Below are positions 1 through 6,790 of a DNA stretch of 64,000 nucleotides, in pieces. Position 1 is the stretch's first letter, and each line of letters opens with the position of its first letter. The notes beneath the pieces are model-generated. The model had not been told where the DNA came from. It did no database searches and saw only the letters and a list, made by a program, of their open reading frames with translations. Source of the DNA: UBA5239 sp040391785. GTDB taxonomy: Bacteria > Verrucomicrobiota > Lentisphaeria > Victivallales > Victivallaceae. The position numbers and the translations under genes were made by a program. The stretch covers positions 1 through 64,000 of the forward strand of contig JBEBXH010000002.1 in assembly GCA_040391785.1 (NCBI GenBank), written 5' to 3'.

Positions 1-288
1 TATAGCACATATTCGCATATTTGCAATGTTATTTTATGAACGGACTACTAGTTCGAAGTCTACCCAATCGGGTAAACCTCAGAGGAGCGAATAGTCAACA
101 GTATATCTCCTGTGTGGTTTTAAAGGATGCAAATAGGGTAATTATTGTTAATAGCGAAATTCTCTTTTAGTTCCCTGCTGATAACTTAGATGATCATTTC
201 ATAAATTCAACTCTTACAACCGAAACAACTGAATATATACAGCGATAGTTTTACCCTAGAAATTTCTGTGGGGTTGGGTATCGCGAGG

Positions 289-317
289 AAATAAAAAAAA
301 TACCCCCCGTAGGGGGC
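289..317 (-). terminator. intrinsic terminator of the regulator/membrane-protein operon
   Basis: Read on the minus strand, a 5-bp all-GC stem (304-308 with 312-316, 3-base loop) is followed by a T-run (complement of 293-300). It lies downstream of the minus-strand genes at 1566-1877 and 833-1549 and would end their transcript, leaving a 3' untranslated stretch of about 500 bases. Confidence 0.6.
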
Positions 318-355
318 TCTGAAGGTGACTGATTCGGGCTCATTTGAGCTTGATT

Positions 356-374
356 TGTCACTCATTTTGTCACT
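356..374. repeat. paired TGTCACT direct repeats, left copy
   Basis: TGTCACT occurs at 356-362 and 368-374, start-to-start spacing 12 bp. The same pair with the same spacing is at 6803-6809 and 6815-6821 beside the integrase, and the sequence around both pairs is alike (GATTTGTCACT). Matching spaced repeats near both ends suggest arm-type binding sites of the integrase. That role is inferred. Confidence 0.5.
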
Positions 375-385
375 AATTGCTAGTA

Positions 386-429
386 TTGACCTCGAACTAC
401 AGCAGTGTAGAACACTGTCAAGGGGTCAA
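386..429. other. nested stem-loop
   Basis: Outer arms TTGACC (386-391) and GGTCAA (424-429) enclose a perfect 6-bp inner hairpin, CAGTGT (403-408) and ACACTG (412-417) with a 3-base loop. No T-run follows, so it is not an obvious terminator. It lies 12 bases to the right of the paired TGTCACT sites. Its role is unknown; a protein-binding site or a structured 3' leader of the minus-strand transcript are possible. Confidence 0.4.
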
Positions 430-590
430 TTTGCGGTTAACTGAGCAGGATGTATAGCGGCTGACTAACTGAATCTGTCAGGCTGGATGCATACCGGAGC
501 AGGATGCCAGCATAAGGGGTGACTTATGAAACTCTTTCATTTAAGCTCAAATCCTCTAGGGCTAACCTCAAGTAACTCCAATTGATTTAC

Positions 591-616
591 CATCCAGTAT
601 CACCATCCAGTATCAC
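591..616. repeat. 13-bp tandem duplication
   Basis: CATCCAGTATCAC is present twice in perfect tandem (591-603, 604-616), followed by a partial third copy. It is non-coding and of unknown function. Confidence 0.6.
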
Positions 617-832
617 CGTCCATCCATTATTAAGCGTCTACCTACAAGGGCTATCAGGGGGTCTATCCAATGTCTAAACGTTATGACAACCTATACTATA
701 TGTCTACAATCGATTTGCCTTTGACAGATCACTATAAAGACGACAGAGAAACACTAGGATAATGTCAAGGGGGTATAAAGTACCGTCCAGACTATTTCAG
801 GGGCTTTCTCTATGGCTTTTTATGAGAGGATG

Positions 833-1549
833 TCAATCACACAAGATATACCATGAGTCCTTGTCGCGCCATTTATCTTTTCCTAGATGCAGTACACGCT
901 CCCCATCAGACCAATATGGTACATTGTCTTTTTTGGTTTTCTTTACCTTGAAGTTAAATCTATACATTAGGTCAATTTTTCGCTCCACCCTGATAATGTC
1001 TATTGTTTCTGGAGTTTGGCGGCAAAAATGCATAGGGTAGTCACTTGAAGAAATGCCGGTGAAAAACATGTATTTAATCACAAAAAATACCAAAAGGACA
1101 CTAAACAGAATAACAACTATTCGGAGCCCGTATCTAGTTTTCTCGGGGTAAGGCATCGCGGGTATCTCGGGAATATTTTGCGGTGGTACTGGGGGCATGG
1201 TTTTAACTCCTGCACAGGGCGGCATACTTACGGGTGATTGTACTGGCTGTATTGATTGTGCTGGAATATTGGTAATAGTCTCATTATTAGTATCTTCTGA
1301 CTTGATTGCCTTTGTCTTTCTCCTGAATACTCCAAGGGGGTCGAGCAGCTTTTTAGTTAATGCTAAATTGCCATTACCAGAATCAACCATAAGCGTTACA
1401 AATAAAGCAATTACATAAAATATTCCAACCATCCCGGCAATAGCTAATATCGCATCCGAGTTACTGCTAAACCATTCCGTTATAGGGGTATACCATGCTT
1501 TGGAGGATGGATTTTTTAATCGTTGCGCCCAATACTCGTCTCTGCTCAT
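833..1549 (-). CDS. two-transmembrane protein of the integrated element
   Basis: A 238-residue protein with no family I recognise. It has a short N-terminal domain, one hydrophobic helix at about residues 33-55, a linker with a Pro-rich stretch (about 95-135), a second hydrophobic helix at about 142-163, and a basic C-terminal domain of about 75 residues with several Lys-Lys and Trp residues. The predicted topology is a two-pass inner-membrane protein with both ends on the same side. It begins 16 bases after the stop of the helix-turn-helix gene and shares its promoter and terminator, so the two are probably co-transcribed. In a prophage-like element such a partner could be an exclusion or signalling protein, but nothing in the sequence proves this. 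Confidence 0.65.
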   Translation of the reverse strand: MSRDEYWAQRLKNPSSKAWYTPITEWFSSNSDAILAIAGMVGIFYVIALFVTLMVDSGNGNLALTKKLLDPLGVFRRKTKAIKSEDTNNETITNIPAQSIQPVQSPVSMPPCAGVKTMPPVPPQNIPEIPAMPYPEKTRYGLRIVVILFSVLLVFFVIKYMFFTGISSSDYPMHFCRQTPETIDIIRVERKIDLMYRFNFKVKKTKKDNVPYWSDGERVLHLGKDKWRDKDSWYILCD

Positions 1550-1565
1550 TATTTACGGAATCCCC

Positions 1566-1877
1566 TTATAAATTATACAGTAACTCTATAGCTTTCAGTA
1601 ACTTATCTTTATCTAACGTCTTAACTTTGTCTATAATGGTCCTGCGTAACTTCAAAATATCGTCATCCGGGCAATCTAGTTCGAAATCGGCTGGAAGAAA
1701 AGGCTTTATTAGCGGTAGAAGCTTCTCGGATATCCTATTTGCGTTGGTTGTCTTACCGTTAATGAGGTTATATAATGCTTGCGGATTAGCTTCAATTAAA
1801 CGGCTAGCGCTCATTATGCCGCCAGTACTGGCAATCCATTTCTTTGTAGCTTGTCTAATTTCATCCGTTACTAACAT
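1566..1877 (-). CDS. putative helix-turn-helix regulator of the element
   Basis: A 103-residue protein. Residues of about 15-55 fit a Cro/C1-like helix-turn-helix: an I-M-S-A-S-R-L-I helix, a turn, then an A-L-Y-N-L-I-N-G recognition helix typical of XRE-type proteins. A Leu/Lys-rich C-terminal half may dimerise. I chose the ATG at 1877 because GGAG lies 8 bases upstream; the GTG at 1886 would overlap that site. The gene is the first of a two-gene minus operon and faces a strong plus-strand promoter covered by an inverted repeat, so it is the natural candidate repressor of the element. Its own -10 box also carries a palindrome, suggesting autoregulation. The regulatory role is inferred. Confidence 0.65.
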   Translation of the reverse strand: MLVTDEIRQATKKWIASTGGIMSASRLIEANPQALYNLINGKTTNANRISEKLLPLIKPFLPADFELDCPDDDILKLRRTIIDKVKTLDKDKLLKAIELLYNL

Positions 1878-1893
1878 GATCAACACTCCATTA

Positions 1894-1931
1894 ATTGACT
1901 GTCAATATACCGCTTGAACTTTTTTTGTCAA
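1894..1931 (-). promoter_or_regulatory. minus-strand promoter with overlapping palindrome
   Basis: On the minus strand, TTGACA (1926-1931) and TATATT (1904-1909) are 16 bp apart, about 27 bp upstream of the regulator start. The perfect palindrome ATTGAC-T-GTCAAT (1894-1906) covers the -10 box, and CTTGA/TCAAG arms flank the spacer. This looks like an autoregulated promoter. Confidence 0.65.
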
Positions 1932-1978
1932 GTTTTCAGCCTCAAAAACAAAAAAAATCAATATATTTGTGATATTGG

Positions 1979-2010
1979 TGATTGACATATCATCAATCAT
2001 CATGTATAAT
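1979..2010 (+). promoter_or_regulatory. consensus promoter overlapped by an operator-like inverted repeat
   Basis: TTGACA (1982-1987) and TATAAT (2005-2010) are both perfect consensus hexamers with an optimal 17-bp spacer. The inverted repeat TGATTGA (1979-1985) and TCAATCA (1993-1999), with 7-bp arms and a 7-bp centre, covers the -35 box and spacer. A bound repressor would shut off the plus-strand gene series. A related GTGATTGTC motif recurs at 5310-5349 before the integrase. Confidence 0.75.
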
Positions 2011-2087
2011 AATAGCATCGCCCCGGTTCTATCCCGAGTCGATCTACAACCAAAACAACTGAAACAACCAAATAAGGAACACTACAA

Positions 2088-2339
2088 ATGACCACTAGCA
2101 CAAAAAAAATCGAACAGCTCGAAGCAGTCCAAGCACAGATTGATGAACTTACTGATGAGCTCAAAGAAGCAGCAAGAAAAATTCGCATGAAGCAATTTGA
2201 TATCTGGGAACAACTCGAAAAAGTGCGTCCTGAATCCGAACTGGAGAAAATCGAGCTTAAGAGAACTTTTGACTTACTTCTGAGGAGAGTAGCCCAGGTA
2301 AAGAATATCGCGAATTGGGAAAACATCCCCGGTAAATAA
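2088..2339 (+). CDS. small coiled-coil protein
   Basis: An 83-residue, strongly helical and charged protein. Residues of about 5-35 have Leu/Ile/Ala at heptad spacing (I-E-Q-L-E-A-V-Q-A-Q-I-D-E-L), consistent with a coiled coil; the C-terminal half is basic. It starts 11 bases after an AAGGA ribosome site and about 77 bases downstream of the consensus promoter, making it the first gene of the plus-strand series. I do not recognise a family. It could be an assembly or regulatory peptide of the element. Confidence 0.6.
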   Translation: MTTSTKKIEQLEAVQAQIDELTDELKEAARKIRMKQFDIWEQLEKVRPESELEKIELKRTFDLLLRRVAQVKNIANWENIPGK

Positions 2340-2394
2340 CCACACGTCTAACCACACACATAACCACACACACAAAAACACAGGAGTAACCACA

Positions 2395-2952
2395 ATGAAC
2401 ACAATGAACGAACAAATCAAAGAAGCCCTTGAGAATGCTAGCGATAGCGCTGTAATCGGACTTTGGAATGAGTACGCAGATGAAAACTCGCCGGATGATC
2501 AAATCTATAGCAATGATGATTCCTTTTTCGAGGAAAACTTTCAAGGTCGAGTTATGGACGCTGTAAGGGCGGTTACCTTCGGGGATTATCGTTACAGCGC
2601 GGATTATGTAGCCTTTGATGGTTATGCTAATATTGTCTCCTTCGATAGCATTAATGAAGATAATTGTCCGGTTGACCTTGATAGCCTCGCGGACTGGTTG
2701 ACTGAGGAGTATGATGGCAACTATGACGAATTGGCTGAGCGTCTTGACTATGAATTCGAAATAGAGGAAGATGATGATATGGAATCGCTTGAAGTAGTCA
2801 CCGCGCCCCAATACCACGATTTTTGTGATGATGTTGACAAAATGCGCGACTTCCCCAATATGACAAAAGCTGACTTTCTCGCTTTCTATAGCTATCTGAC
2901 TGAAGAAGAATACGATATGACCGTAGAAAAACTGAAGAACTCCGCAAACTAA
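2395..2952 (+). CDS. very acidic protein of a family seen in mobile elements
   Basis: A 185-residue protein rich in Asp/Glu with few Lys/Arg, hence a very low predicted pI. The stretch with L-W-N-E-Y, then I-Y-S-N-D and later F-D-G-Y-A-N-I near residues 20-90 resembles, from memory, a family of short hypothetical proteins common in phages and mobilisable elements of gut Firmicutes and Bacteroidetes. No function is known to me. Extreme acidity over the whole length is a feature of DNA-mimic inhibitors such as anti-restriction proteins, so that is one hypothesis. The ribosome site AGGAG precedes the ATG; a second ATG lies two codons in. It ends about 300 bases before the next gene, in a repeat-bearing spacer. 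Confidence 0.65.
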   Translation: MNTMNEQIKEALENASDSAVIGLWNEYADENSPDDQIYSNDDSFFEENFQGRVMDAVRAVTFGDYRYSADYVAFDGYANIVSFDSINEDNCPVDLDSLADWLTEEYDGNYDELAERLDYEFEIEEDDDMESLEVVTAPQYHDFCDDVDKMRDFPNMTKADFLAFYSYLTEEEYDMTVEKLKNSAN

Positions 2953-2993
2953 CCCACATTAACCCTCCAGTCTTTCACCGGGTAGACTTCAGG

Positions 2994-3030
2994 CCGTTCT
3001 AGACCGCTCTAGGTCGAGCTAAGGCCGAAC
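2994..3030. repeat. RGACC/GGTCG repeat cluster A
   Basis: Several copies of TAGACCG or its inverse TAGGTCG/AAGGCCG occur at about 10-bp spacing, including the inverted pair GACC-GCTCTA-GGTC. A near-identical cluster is at 5253-5292 and a partial copy at 5480-5500. Helical spacing and mixed orientation suggest a protein-binding array; its role is unknown. Confidence 0.55.
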
Positions 3031-3045
3031 TTAAGTAACCTAAAC

Positions 3046-3080
3046 AACCCGGTAGTTTATAGGCCATCTTAGGCCGGGTT
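3046..3080 (+). terminator. stem-loop after the acidic-protein gene
   Basis: AACCCGG (3046-3052) pairs perfectly with CCGGGTT (3074-3080), and the loop holds a further GGCC/GGCC pair. The tail is T-rich but short. It may terminate the 2088-2952 transcript or form a leader structure; I see nothing else in the spacer except the repeats and a lone TTGACA-like box at about 3082. Confidence 0.35.
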
Positions 3081-3248
3081 TATTGACAATCGAATAGCGA
3101 CAAGCAACCACACGGCACAAACCCCGGTGATCATTGCGAGTTGTAGTAATACTAGCGCTCATATGCTTTAATGTTTTAATGTGAGTCAGATATTGCAAAA
3201 GATAACCTAACCATAACAACCATAACAATCGAACCATAGGATAACTAT

Positions 3249-3443
3249 ATGGAAGATTACTATTCCATCGTGAAAAACGGCGGCGCTATCCTGATTGATA
3301 GTGTTCACATTTACAACAAAAACGGACAGATAACCGCAGCAGTATCCCGGCGAGGGGAGGCTCCCTTAACCGACACTGAAGCCAAGGAATTCATTGACCT
3401 CGCGGTGAGACTCAATAGGTCTATTCAAGTATTAGCCAGATAA
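3249..3443 (+). CDS. 64-residue hypothetical protein
   Basis: A compact 64-residue protein with alternating hydrophobic residues suggestive of two or three beta strands (A-I-L-I-D-S-V-H-I-Y, then I-T-A-A-V-S) followed by a helix containing F-I-D-L-A-V-R-L. AGGA stands 8 bases before the ATG. No family is recognised. It is followed 55 bases later by the next small gene after an A/C-only leader. Confidence 0.55.
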   Translation: MEDYYSIVKNGGAILIDSVHIYNKNGQITAAVSRRGEAPLTDTEAKEFIDLAVRLNRSIQVLAR

Positions 3444-3498
3444 CCACACATACCACACACACACATAACCACAATCGAAACAACAGGAACAATTGAAT

Positions 3499-3681
3499 AT
3501 GAGAAAGAGATTATACCTCGGGCTCCTTGAATATCCTCAAGGATGTCAATACTTTTTCGCTGTAAACTATGAACCGGTCAAAAGAACCCTCACCGCATGG
3601 AAAGCATGGTCAAAGCGGAAGGGCTACAAAATAGCATGTAGAAAGAATGACATTGTCTACCTTGAACCGGTGCAATCATGA
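3499..3681 (+). CDS. small basic protein
   Basis: A 60-residue basic protein with many aromatic residues (Y-F-F-A-V-N-Y; W-K-A-W-S-K-R-K-G-Y). The ATG at 3499 was preferred over a TTG at 3493 because an AGGAA site lies about 10 bases upstream. The stop overlaps the start of the next 30-codon frame as ATGA, suggesting coupled translation. Unknown function; the basic aromatic character would fit a nucleic-acid-binding peptide. Confidence 0.55.
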   Translation: MRKRLYLGLLEYPQGCQYFFAVNYEPVKRTLTAWKAWSKRKGYKIACRKNDIVYLEPVQS

Positions 3682-3770
3682 GAAACTTACTGAAACTGCT
3701 GGCCAAAATCCTACTCTACAACTACCGGGGCGACCCGGCTTATCTCTTAAGTAAAGAGCAGGATTATTAA
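3678..3770 (+). CDS. 30-residue microprotein coupled to the upstream gene
   Basis: This 30-codon frame begins with an ATG that overlaps the preceding stop (ATGA) and ends at a TAA at 3768. The first half is amphipathic or hydrophobic (L-L-K-L-L-A-K-I-L-L-Y), the second polar. The stop-start overlap is the main support. It could be a membrane-active microprotein or merely a reinitiation frame. Confidence 0.4.
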   Translation: MRNLLKLLAKILLYNYRGDPAYLLSKEQDY

Positions 3771-3804
3771 ACATAAACTAAACATAAACAAGAGCTAAGG
3801 AAAT

Positions 3805-4176
3805 ATGACCATGTACAAAACAATCAATATCACCGTACCGGATATGGCCGCTATACTCGACACACTGGAAGCCCAAGGACAAAAGAACGAATACCCTTAT
3901 CAGAAACTTAAGCGATATTGGGATGACTGGATGGCTAAGGAGAAAGCCCAACAGGAGCGAGACGCTCAAAAGCAAGCAAGCCGTGAAAGAAGGGCAGCAA
4001 AATCGAACTTCCGAAAAACTTTCATTGGTTCAAATCGTCTCTTTGAAGCCTGTTGGCGTGAAGCGCTGAAATACAAAAGATTGTATCTTGAGGAGATTAG
4101 CGAAGAACTGCTTGAACAGATAGCGTCCGAAAAAGTCAATAATCCCAAATCAAGCTTTTTCATCTATGGAAAATAG
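3805..4176 (+). CDS. helical charged hypothetical protein
   Basis: A 123-residue protein. A short beta-like start (I-N-I-T-V-P-D) leads into a long, highly charged helix (about residues 35-75) dominated by Lys, Arg, Glu, Gln and Ala, then a second helical part rich in Glu and Leu. An AAGGA site precedes the ATG at 3805 by only a few bases and the ATG at 3811 by about 10, so the start could be two codons later. No family is recognised. The following gene starts 12 bases on, so the two are likely co-translated. Confidence 0.6.
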   Translation: MTMYKTINITVPDMAAILDTLEAQGQKNEYPYQKLKRYWDDWMAKEKAQQERDAQKQASRERRAAKSNFRKTFIGSNRLFEACWREALKYKRLYLEEISEELLEQIASEKVNNPKSSFFIYGK

Positions 4177-4188
4177 GAGTAAATAACT

Positions 4189-4584
4189 ATGAGAAACTTC
4201 AAATGGACAACCATTAATGGTGACCGCTGCCGGTTGATCTCCAAGGAAGCCCGAGAATTAATCGAAGCATGGGCTAGGAGGTACGAGATCGAAATTGATT
4301 GGGATATCCGGGATGGATGGGATGGCAACTATTATCAATCCTTCCAGTTCTGGGCTCCCGATGGGCTCATGTGGTCATTTCATGGCATGATCTGCGCTCC
4401 GTTCTATGATAACCCCAAGGAATTCTTTGATGATCGTCTACATGCGCGGTGTTTACTCGTGCCGATCCCGGAGGACAGACTTGACGAATACTACGATCCA
4501 GATGATATGGAGGAGCTGAAGGAAGCAATTGAGAATGCTCAGGAATACGTCAAAAAACATCCCGAAATAATAGATAAACAATAA
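4189..4584 (+). CDS. 131-residue hypothetical protein
   Basis: An acidic 131-residue protein rich in Trp and Tyr (W-D-I-R-D-G-W-D-G-N-Y-Y; W-A-P-D-G-L-M-W-S-F-H-G), which points to a folded alpha/beta domain. The C-terminal 40 residues form an acidic helix. AGGAG precedes the ATG. It sits 12 bases after the previous gene and 12 before the next in a tight run. I know no family for it. Confidence 0.6.
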   Translation: MRNFKWTTINGDRCRLISKEARELIEAWARRYEIEIDWDIRDGWDGNYYQSFQFWAPDGLMWSFHGMICAPFYDNPKEFFDDRLHARCLLVPIPEDRLDEYYDPDDMEELKEAIENAQEYVKKHPEIIDKQ

Positions 4585-4596
4585 GGAAAAGTAACA

Positions 4597-4974
4597 ATGG
4601 AAAAACTAATCACAATCGAACCGGTCACCAATGATTACCGCACATGTAACACCTGTGGTGCAGATAAGGGAATACAAAAGATCATCATAAAGACTTCGAA
4701 TATTAGCGCCACCGATATAGCCTTTTGCCCGGAGCACTTACAACAGGCAGTCAAGGAGCTCAATGAGTCCATGCCAGAACCAGTGCTGGATGACTGGCAT
4801 AAGCGCAGGAAGGAGCACTATGAGAAATGCAGCAAGGAACTCTTTGATAAAATCCGTGAGTGCAAAGAGCTTGCTCGGGAAATGAAGCCAATGGCATTTC
4901 ATTGTCACCCAAGTATTCCATGGGGGATTGAACAGATGTTAATAGGAATTCTTTATATGGAGGATGTAAGATAA
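4597..4974 (+). CDS. putative zinc-binding protein
   Basis: A 125-residue protein with C17-x2-C20 and C44-x2-H47 near the N-terminus, a spacing that fits one treble-clef or ribbon zinc site, followed by a long charged helical region. The AAGGA ribosome site is well placed. The stop overlaps the ATG of the next small Cys-rich gene (TAATG), so the two are probably made together. Metal binding is inferred from the Cys/His pattern; the target (nucleic acid or protein) is unknown. Confidence 0.6.
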   Translation: MEKLITIEPVTNDYRTCNTCGADKGIQKIIIKTSNISATDIAFCPEHLQQAVKELNESMPEPVLDDWHKRRKEHYEKCSKELFDKIRECKELAREMKPMAFHCHPSIPWGIEQMLIGILYMEDVR

Positions 4975-5135
4975 TGAAGCATTGCAGGGATTGCGTATGG
5001 TCAAGAAGGGAATACCGGATTTATTATTGCTACTCATCCAATGTAACACCAGCCGATGAAGTCTATTGTAGTGAAGCCCGGAACCCTGAAGGTAGATGCG
5101 GTGAGGAGGCGAGACACTTCCAGCCAGCTTCATAA
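4974..5135 (+). CDS. 53-residue Cys-rich zinc-finger-like protein
   Basis: This short frame starts at an ATG overlapping the previous stop. It carries C4-x2-C7, C19, C32 and C42, with the ending R-C-G-E-E-A-R-H-F. From memory that layout (C-x2-C, a lone C-Y, then a C-G-x-x-A-x-x-F end) is typical of a small zinc-binding protein family frequent in phages and plasmids. It probably binds one zinc ion. It is the last gene before a 240-base spacer with repeats and an inverted repeat. Confidence 0.6.
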   Translation: MKHCRDCVWSRREYRIYYCYSSNVTPADEVYCSEARNPEGRCGEEARHFQPAS

Positions 5136-5188
5136 CTTCCATGGTGGAAAAAGATACTCTGGTATCTCTTACCATAATAAACAAAAGA

Positions 5189-5222
5189 GCCGCCCGGCGA
5201 ATAACCACAATCACCGAGCGGC
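5189..5222. other. GC-rich stem-loop after the small-gene run
   Basis: Arms 5189-5197 and 5214-5222 pair at 8 of 9 positions around an A/C-rich loop, 54 bases after the stop of the Cys-rich gene. No T-run follows on the plus strand; the T-rich side is on the minus strand, where no gene needs it. It may still end the plus transcript. Confidence 0.35.
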
Positions 5223-5252
5223 AAACAATCGTCTAACCACACACATTACACA

Positions 5253-5292
5253 TAGACCGACTTAGACCGCTTTAGGTCGAACTAAGGTCGAT
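5253..5292. repeat. RGACC/GGTCG repeat cluster B
   Basis: Four units at 10-11 bp spacing: TAGACCG, TAGACCG, TAGGTCG, TAAGGTCG. Two point one way and two the other. This is the best copy of the array also found at 2994-3030; a fragment lies inside the next gene at 5480-5500. It resembles an iteron-like binding array. Confidence 0.6.
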
Positions 5293-5309
5293 CCACACAC
5301 TTCAGGAAA

Positions 5310-5349
5310 GACAATCACTGATATTATACAATGACTATTGGTGATTGTC
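5310..5349 (+). promoter_or_regulatory. inverted repeat upstream of the integrase operon
   Basis: GACAATCAC (5310-5318) and GTGATTGTC (5341-5349) are perfect 9-bp arms with a 22-bp centre. A TATTAT-like -10 box lies inside. The arm shares TGATTG with the operator at 1979-1999, so the same regulator could control excision and integration. Confidence 0.55.
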
Positions 5350-5378
5350 AAGTACTGTCCATACAAGGATAAGCTACT

Positions 5379-5660
5379 ATGATTACAAAATTAACCAATC
5401 AGACTCCAGCAGGGAAGCTCAAGAGTTTCCTCGGACTCGATGATGATAAGCGACCAGTAAAGCAACTCCCCGGACAACCAGACCGTTCTAGGTCGAACTC
5501 AGCGAAGGAAAACCAAGAGGACACCGGAGTATCCATTGAGGCGATCTGTACGGATGCCCTCTTGACTCACTTCAGGATACGCCTCGTACCTAACCCGGAC
5601 TATGAGAAGGGCTTCTCCATCAATCCGCACATGGTCGAACGCTTGCCGGACTGGAGGTAA
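5379..5660 (+). CDS. 93-residue protein preceding the integrase
   Basis: A 93-residue protein: a short basic N-terminal part, a disordered polar middle (residues of about 25-50 with many Pro, Gln, Ser and Asn), and a folded-looking C-terminal 40 residues. AAGGA precedes the ATG, and the stop is 3 bases from the integrase start, so the two genes are one transcript. Position suggests a directionality factor, but I see no helix-turn-helix typical of Xis proteins. A piece of the RGACC repeat lies within the coding sequence. Confidence 0.55.
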   Translation: MITKLTNQTPAGKLKSFLGLDDDKRPVKQLPGQPDRSRSNSAKENQEDTGVSIEAICTDALLTHFRIRLVPNPDYEKGFSINPHMVERLPDWR

Positions 5661-5663
5661 CCC

Positions 5664-6770
5664 ATGAATCTCTATCAGAAAAGCGATGGCATCTGGTACA
5701 TCAATGGGATCAACCCGGAGACCAATAAACGCGAGCGCAAATCCACCGGCACTACCGACAGGGAAACCGCTGAGAAGATGATGCTCATGCTCCAACAGAC
5801 CGCAATCACAGCCAAGGCGATCCCCAATCGTGACCAGCTCAGGACAATCCTGCAATCCCTGATCAATACCTTCGTGGCCTCCAATGTATTCACCCGGACA
5901 CCTCTGGAGAAAGCATGGGATATCTATATGAACCATGAGGAGACCCGCGAAATGAAACCTCGGAGTGTCCATACAGTCTCCATGATCTGGAACGTATATA
6001 CTCGCTGGCTACTGGATAACAAGATTGATATCATTGAGTCGATCAGCTATGACACCAATGTATCCTTCATCCAGTCACTCAGGAGTAACGACAAGTCCGA
6101 TGGCACGATCATCAACTACCGCAATGGGCTCCATGGAGTATTCGACAGGATCAAACGCTCAATCGGGCTACAGGAGAACCCATGGGCTGACGTAAGAGCA
6201 CCCAAGAGGCCGGAGCGCGAGACCCGGAGACCACTAACCATGGAGGAACTCAAGCAGCTTCGGGAGCACCTTACCGGGGATTGGCTGGTGTTGTTCATGG
6301 AGGGGTACTATCTGGGGTGCCGGTTCGGTAACTGTGCACTTCTGAAAGTCGAGGACTTCATTGATAACTATAATTGGGTAGAGTATGCTGACGAAAAGCT
6401 TTCAAGATATGGCAAGAATCACAAGATACCTGTGCATCCCGTATTCAGGGAGTTCATGTTAAAGGTTATTGGCAATAGGAAATCTGGCTATATTCTCCCG
6501 GATGTAGCCAAGCAATACCTGAAGGATGCCTCTCATTTATCCCGTAGGTTCTCAACGATTCTCCGGGAACTCAAGATAACAGCCACAGAGGAGGGGATGG
6601 TGGACTTCCATTCGATCCGGCATACATTCAACACAATCCAAGCCAATGCGGGCACGGATGCGGATACCCGGATGAAGCTTGTCGGGCACTCAAACCTCAA
6701 GACCAATCAGATTTACGATCACGCCAAGGAACCCATGGTGAAAGCAATCATGGGAATTCCAAGTCTATAA
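5664..6770 (+). CDS. int: tyrosine integrase
   Basis: A 368-residue tyrosine recombinase that would cut and rejoin the element's attachment site with the chromosome. Residues of about 80-170 form the SAM-like core-binding domain. The catalytic domain (about 190-368) shows Arg220 (G-C-R-F-G), a Lys near 252-254, His316-x-x-Arg319, His342 (V-G-H-S-N) and the nucleophile Tyr351. The catalytic set is complete, so it is probably active. GGAGGT precedes the ATG. The gene reads directly toward the 3' end of tRNA-Ser 87 bases away, the usual arrangement for a tRNA-targeting integrase. Confidence 0.93.
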   Translation: MNLYQKSDGIWYINGINPETNKRERKSTGTTDRETAEKMMLMLQQTAITAKAIPNRDQLRTILQSLINTFVASNVFTRTPLEKAWDIYMNHEETREMKPRSVHTVSMIWNVYTRWLLDNKIDIIESISYDTNVSFIQSLRSNDKSDGTIINYRNGLHGVFDRIKRSIGLQENPWADVRAPKRPERETRRPLTMEELKQLREHLTGDWLVLFMEGYYLGCRFGNCALLKVEDFIDNYNWVEYADEKLSRYGKNHKIPVHPVFREFMLKVIGNRKSGYILPDVAKQYLKDASHLSRRFSTILRELKITATEEGMVDFHSIRHTFNTIQANAGTDADTRMKLVGHSNLKTNQIYDHAKEPMVKAIMGIPSL

Positions 6771-6790
6771 TAATCAGTGCTTTATCTAGG

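Larger units (their letters stand above)
1..832. other. gene-poor left part of the integrated element
   Basis: No convincing protein gene lies in these 832 bases. The open frames present are short, lack a ribosome binding site or run antisense to the gene that begins beyond. The region holds a minus-strand terminator hairpin (289-317), paired TGTCACT sites (356-374), a nested stem-loop (386-429) and a 13-bp tandem duplication (591-616). It is AT-richer than the host DNA. I searched it for a copy of the tRNA-Ser 3' end as a left attachment site and did not find one, so the left boundary is either a very short duplication or outside the window. Confidence 0.5.

Noticed and set aside
1..350. Left attachment site as a copy of the tRNA-Ser 3' end
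   Set aside because: No stretch resembling the last 20 bases of the tRNA was found on either strand in this part.
762..1040. 92-residue plus-strand frame
   Set aside because: It runs antisense over most of its length to the two-membrane-helix gene and has no ribosome site or recognisable domain.
2257..2817. 186-residue minus-strand frame with hydrophobic stretches
   Set aside because: It is antisense to the acidic protein gene; its Ile/Val-rich look comes from reading Asp/Glu codons backwards.
5056..5265. 69-residue plus-strand frame rich in Asn and His
   Set aside because: It overlaps the Cys-rich 53-residue gene in another frame, runs through a stem-loop and the RGACC array, and looks like translated repeat sequence.
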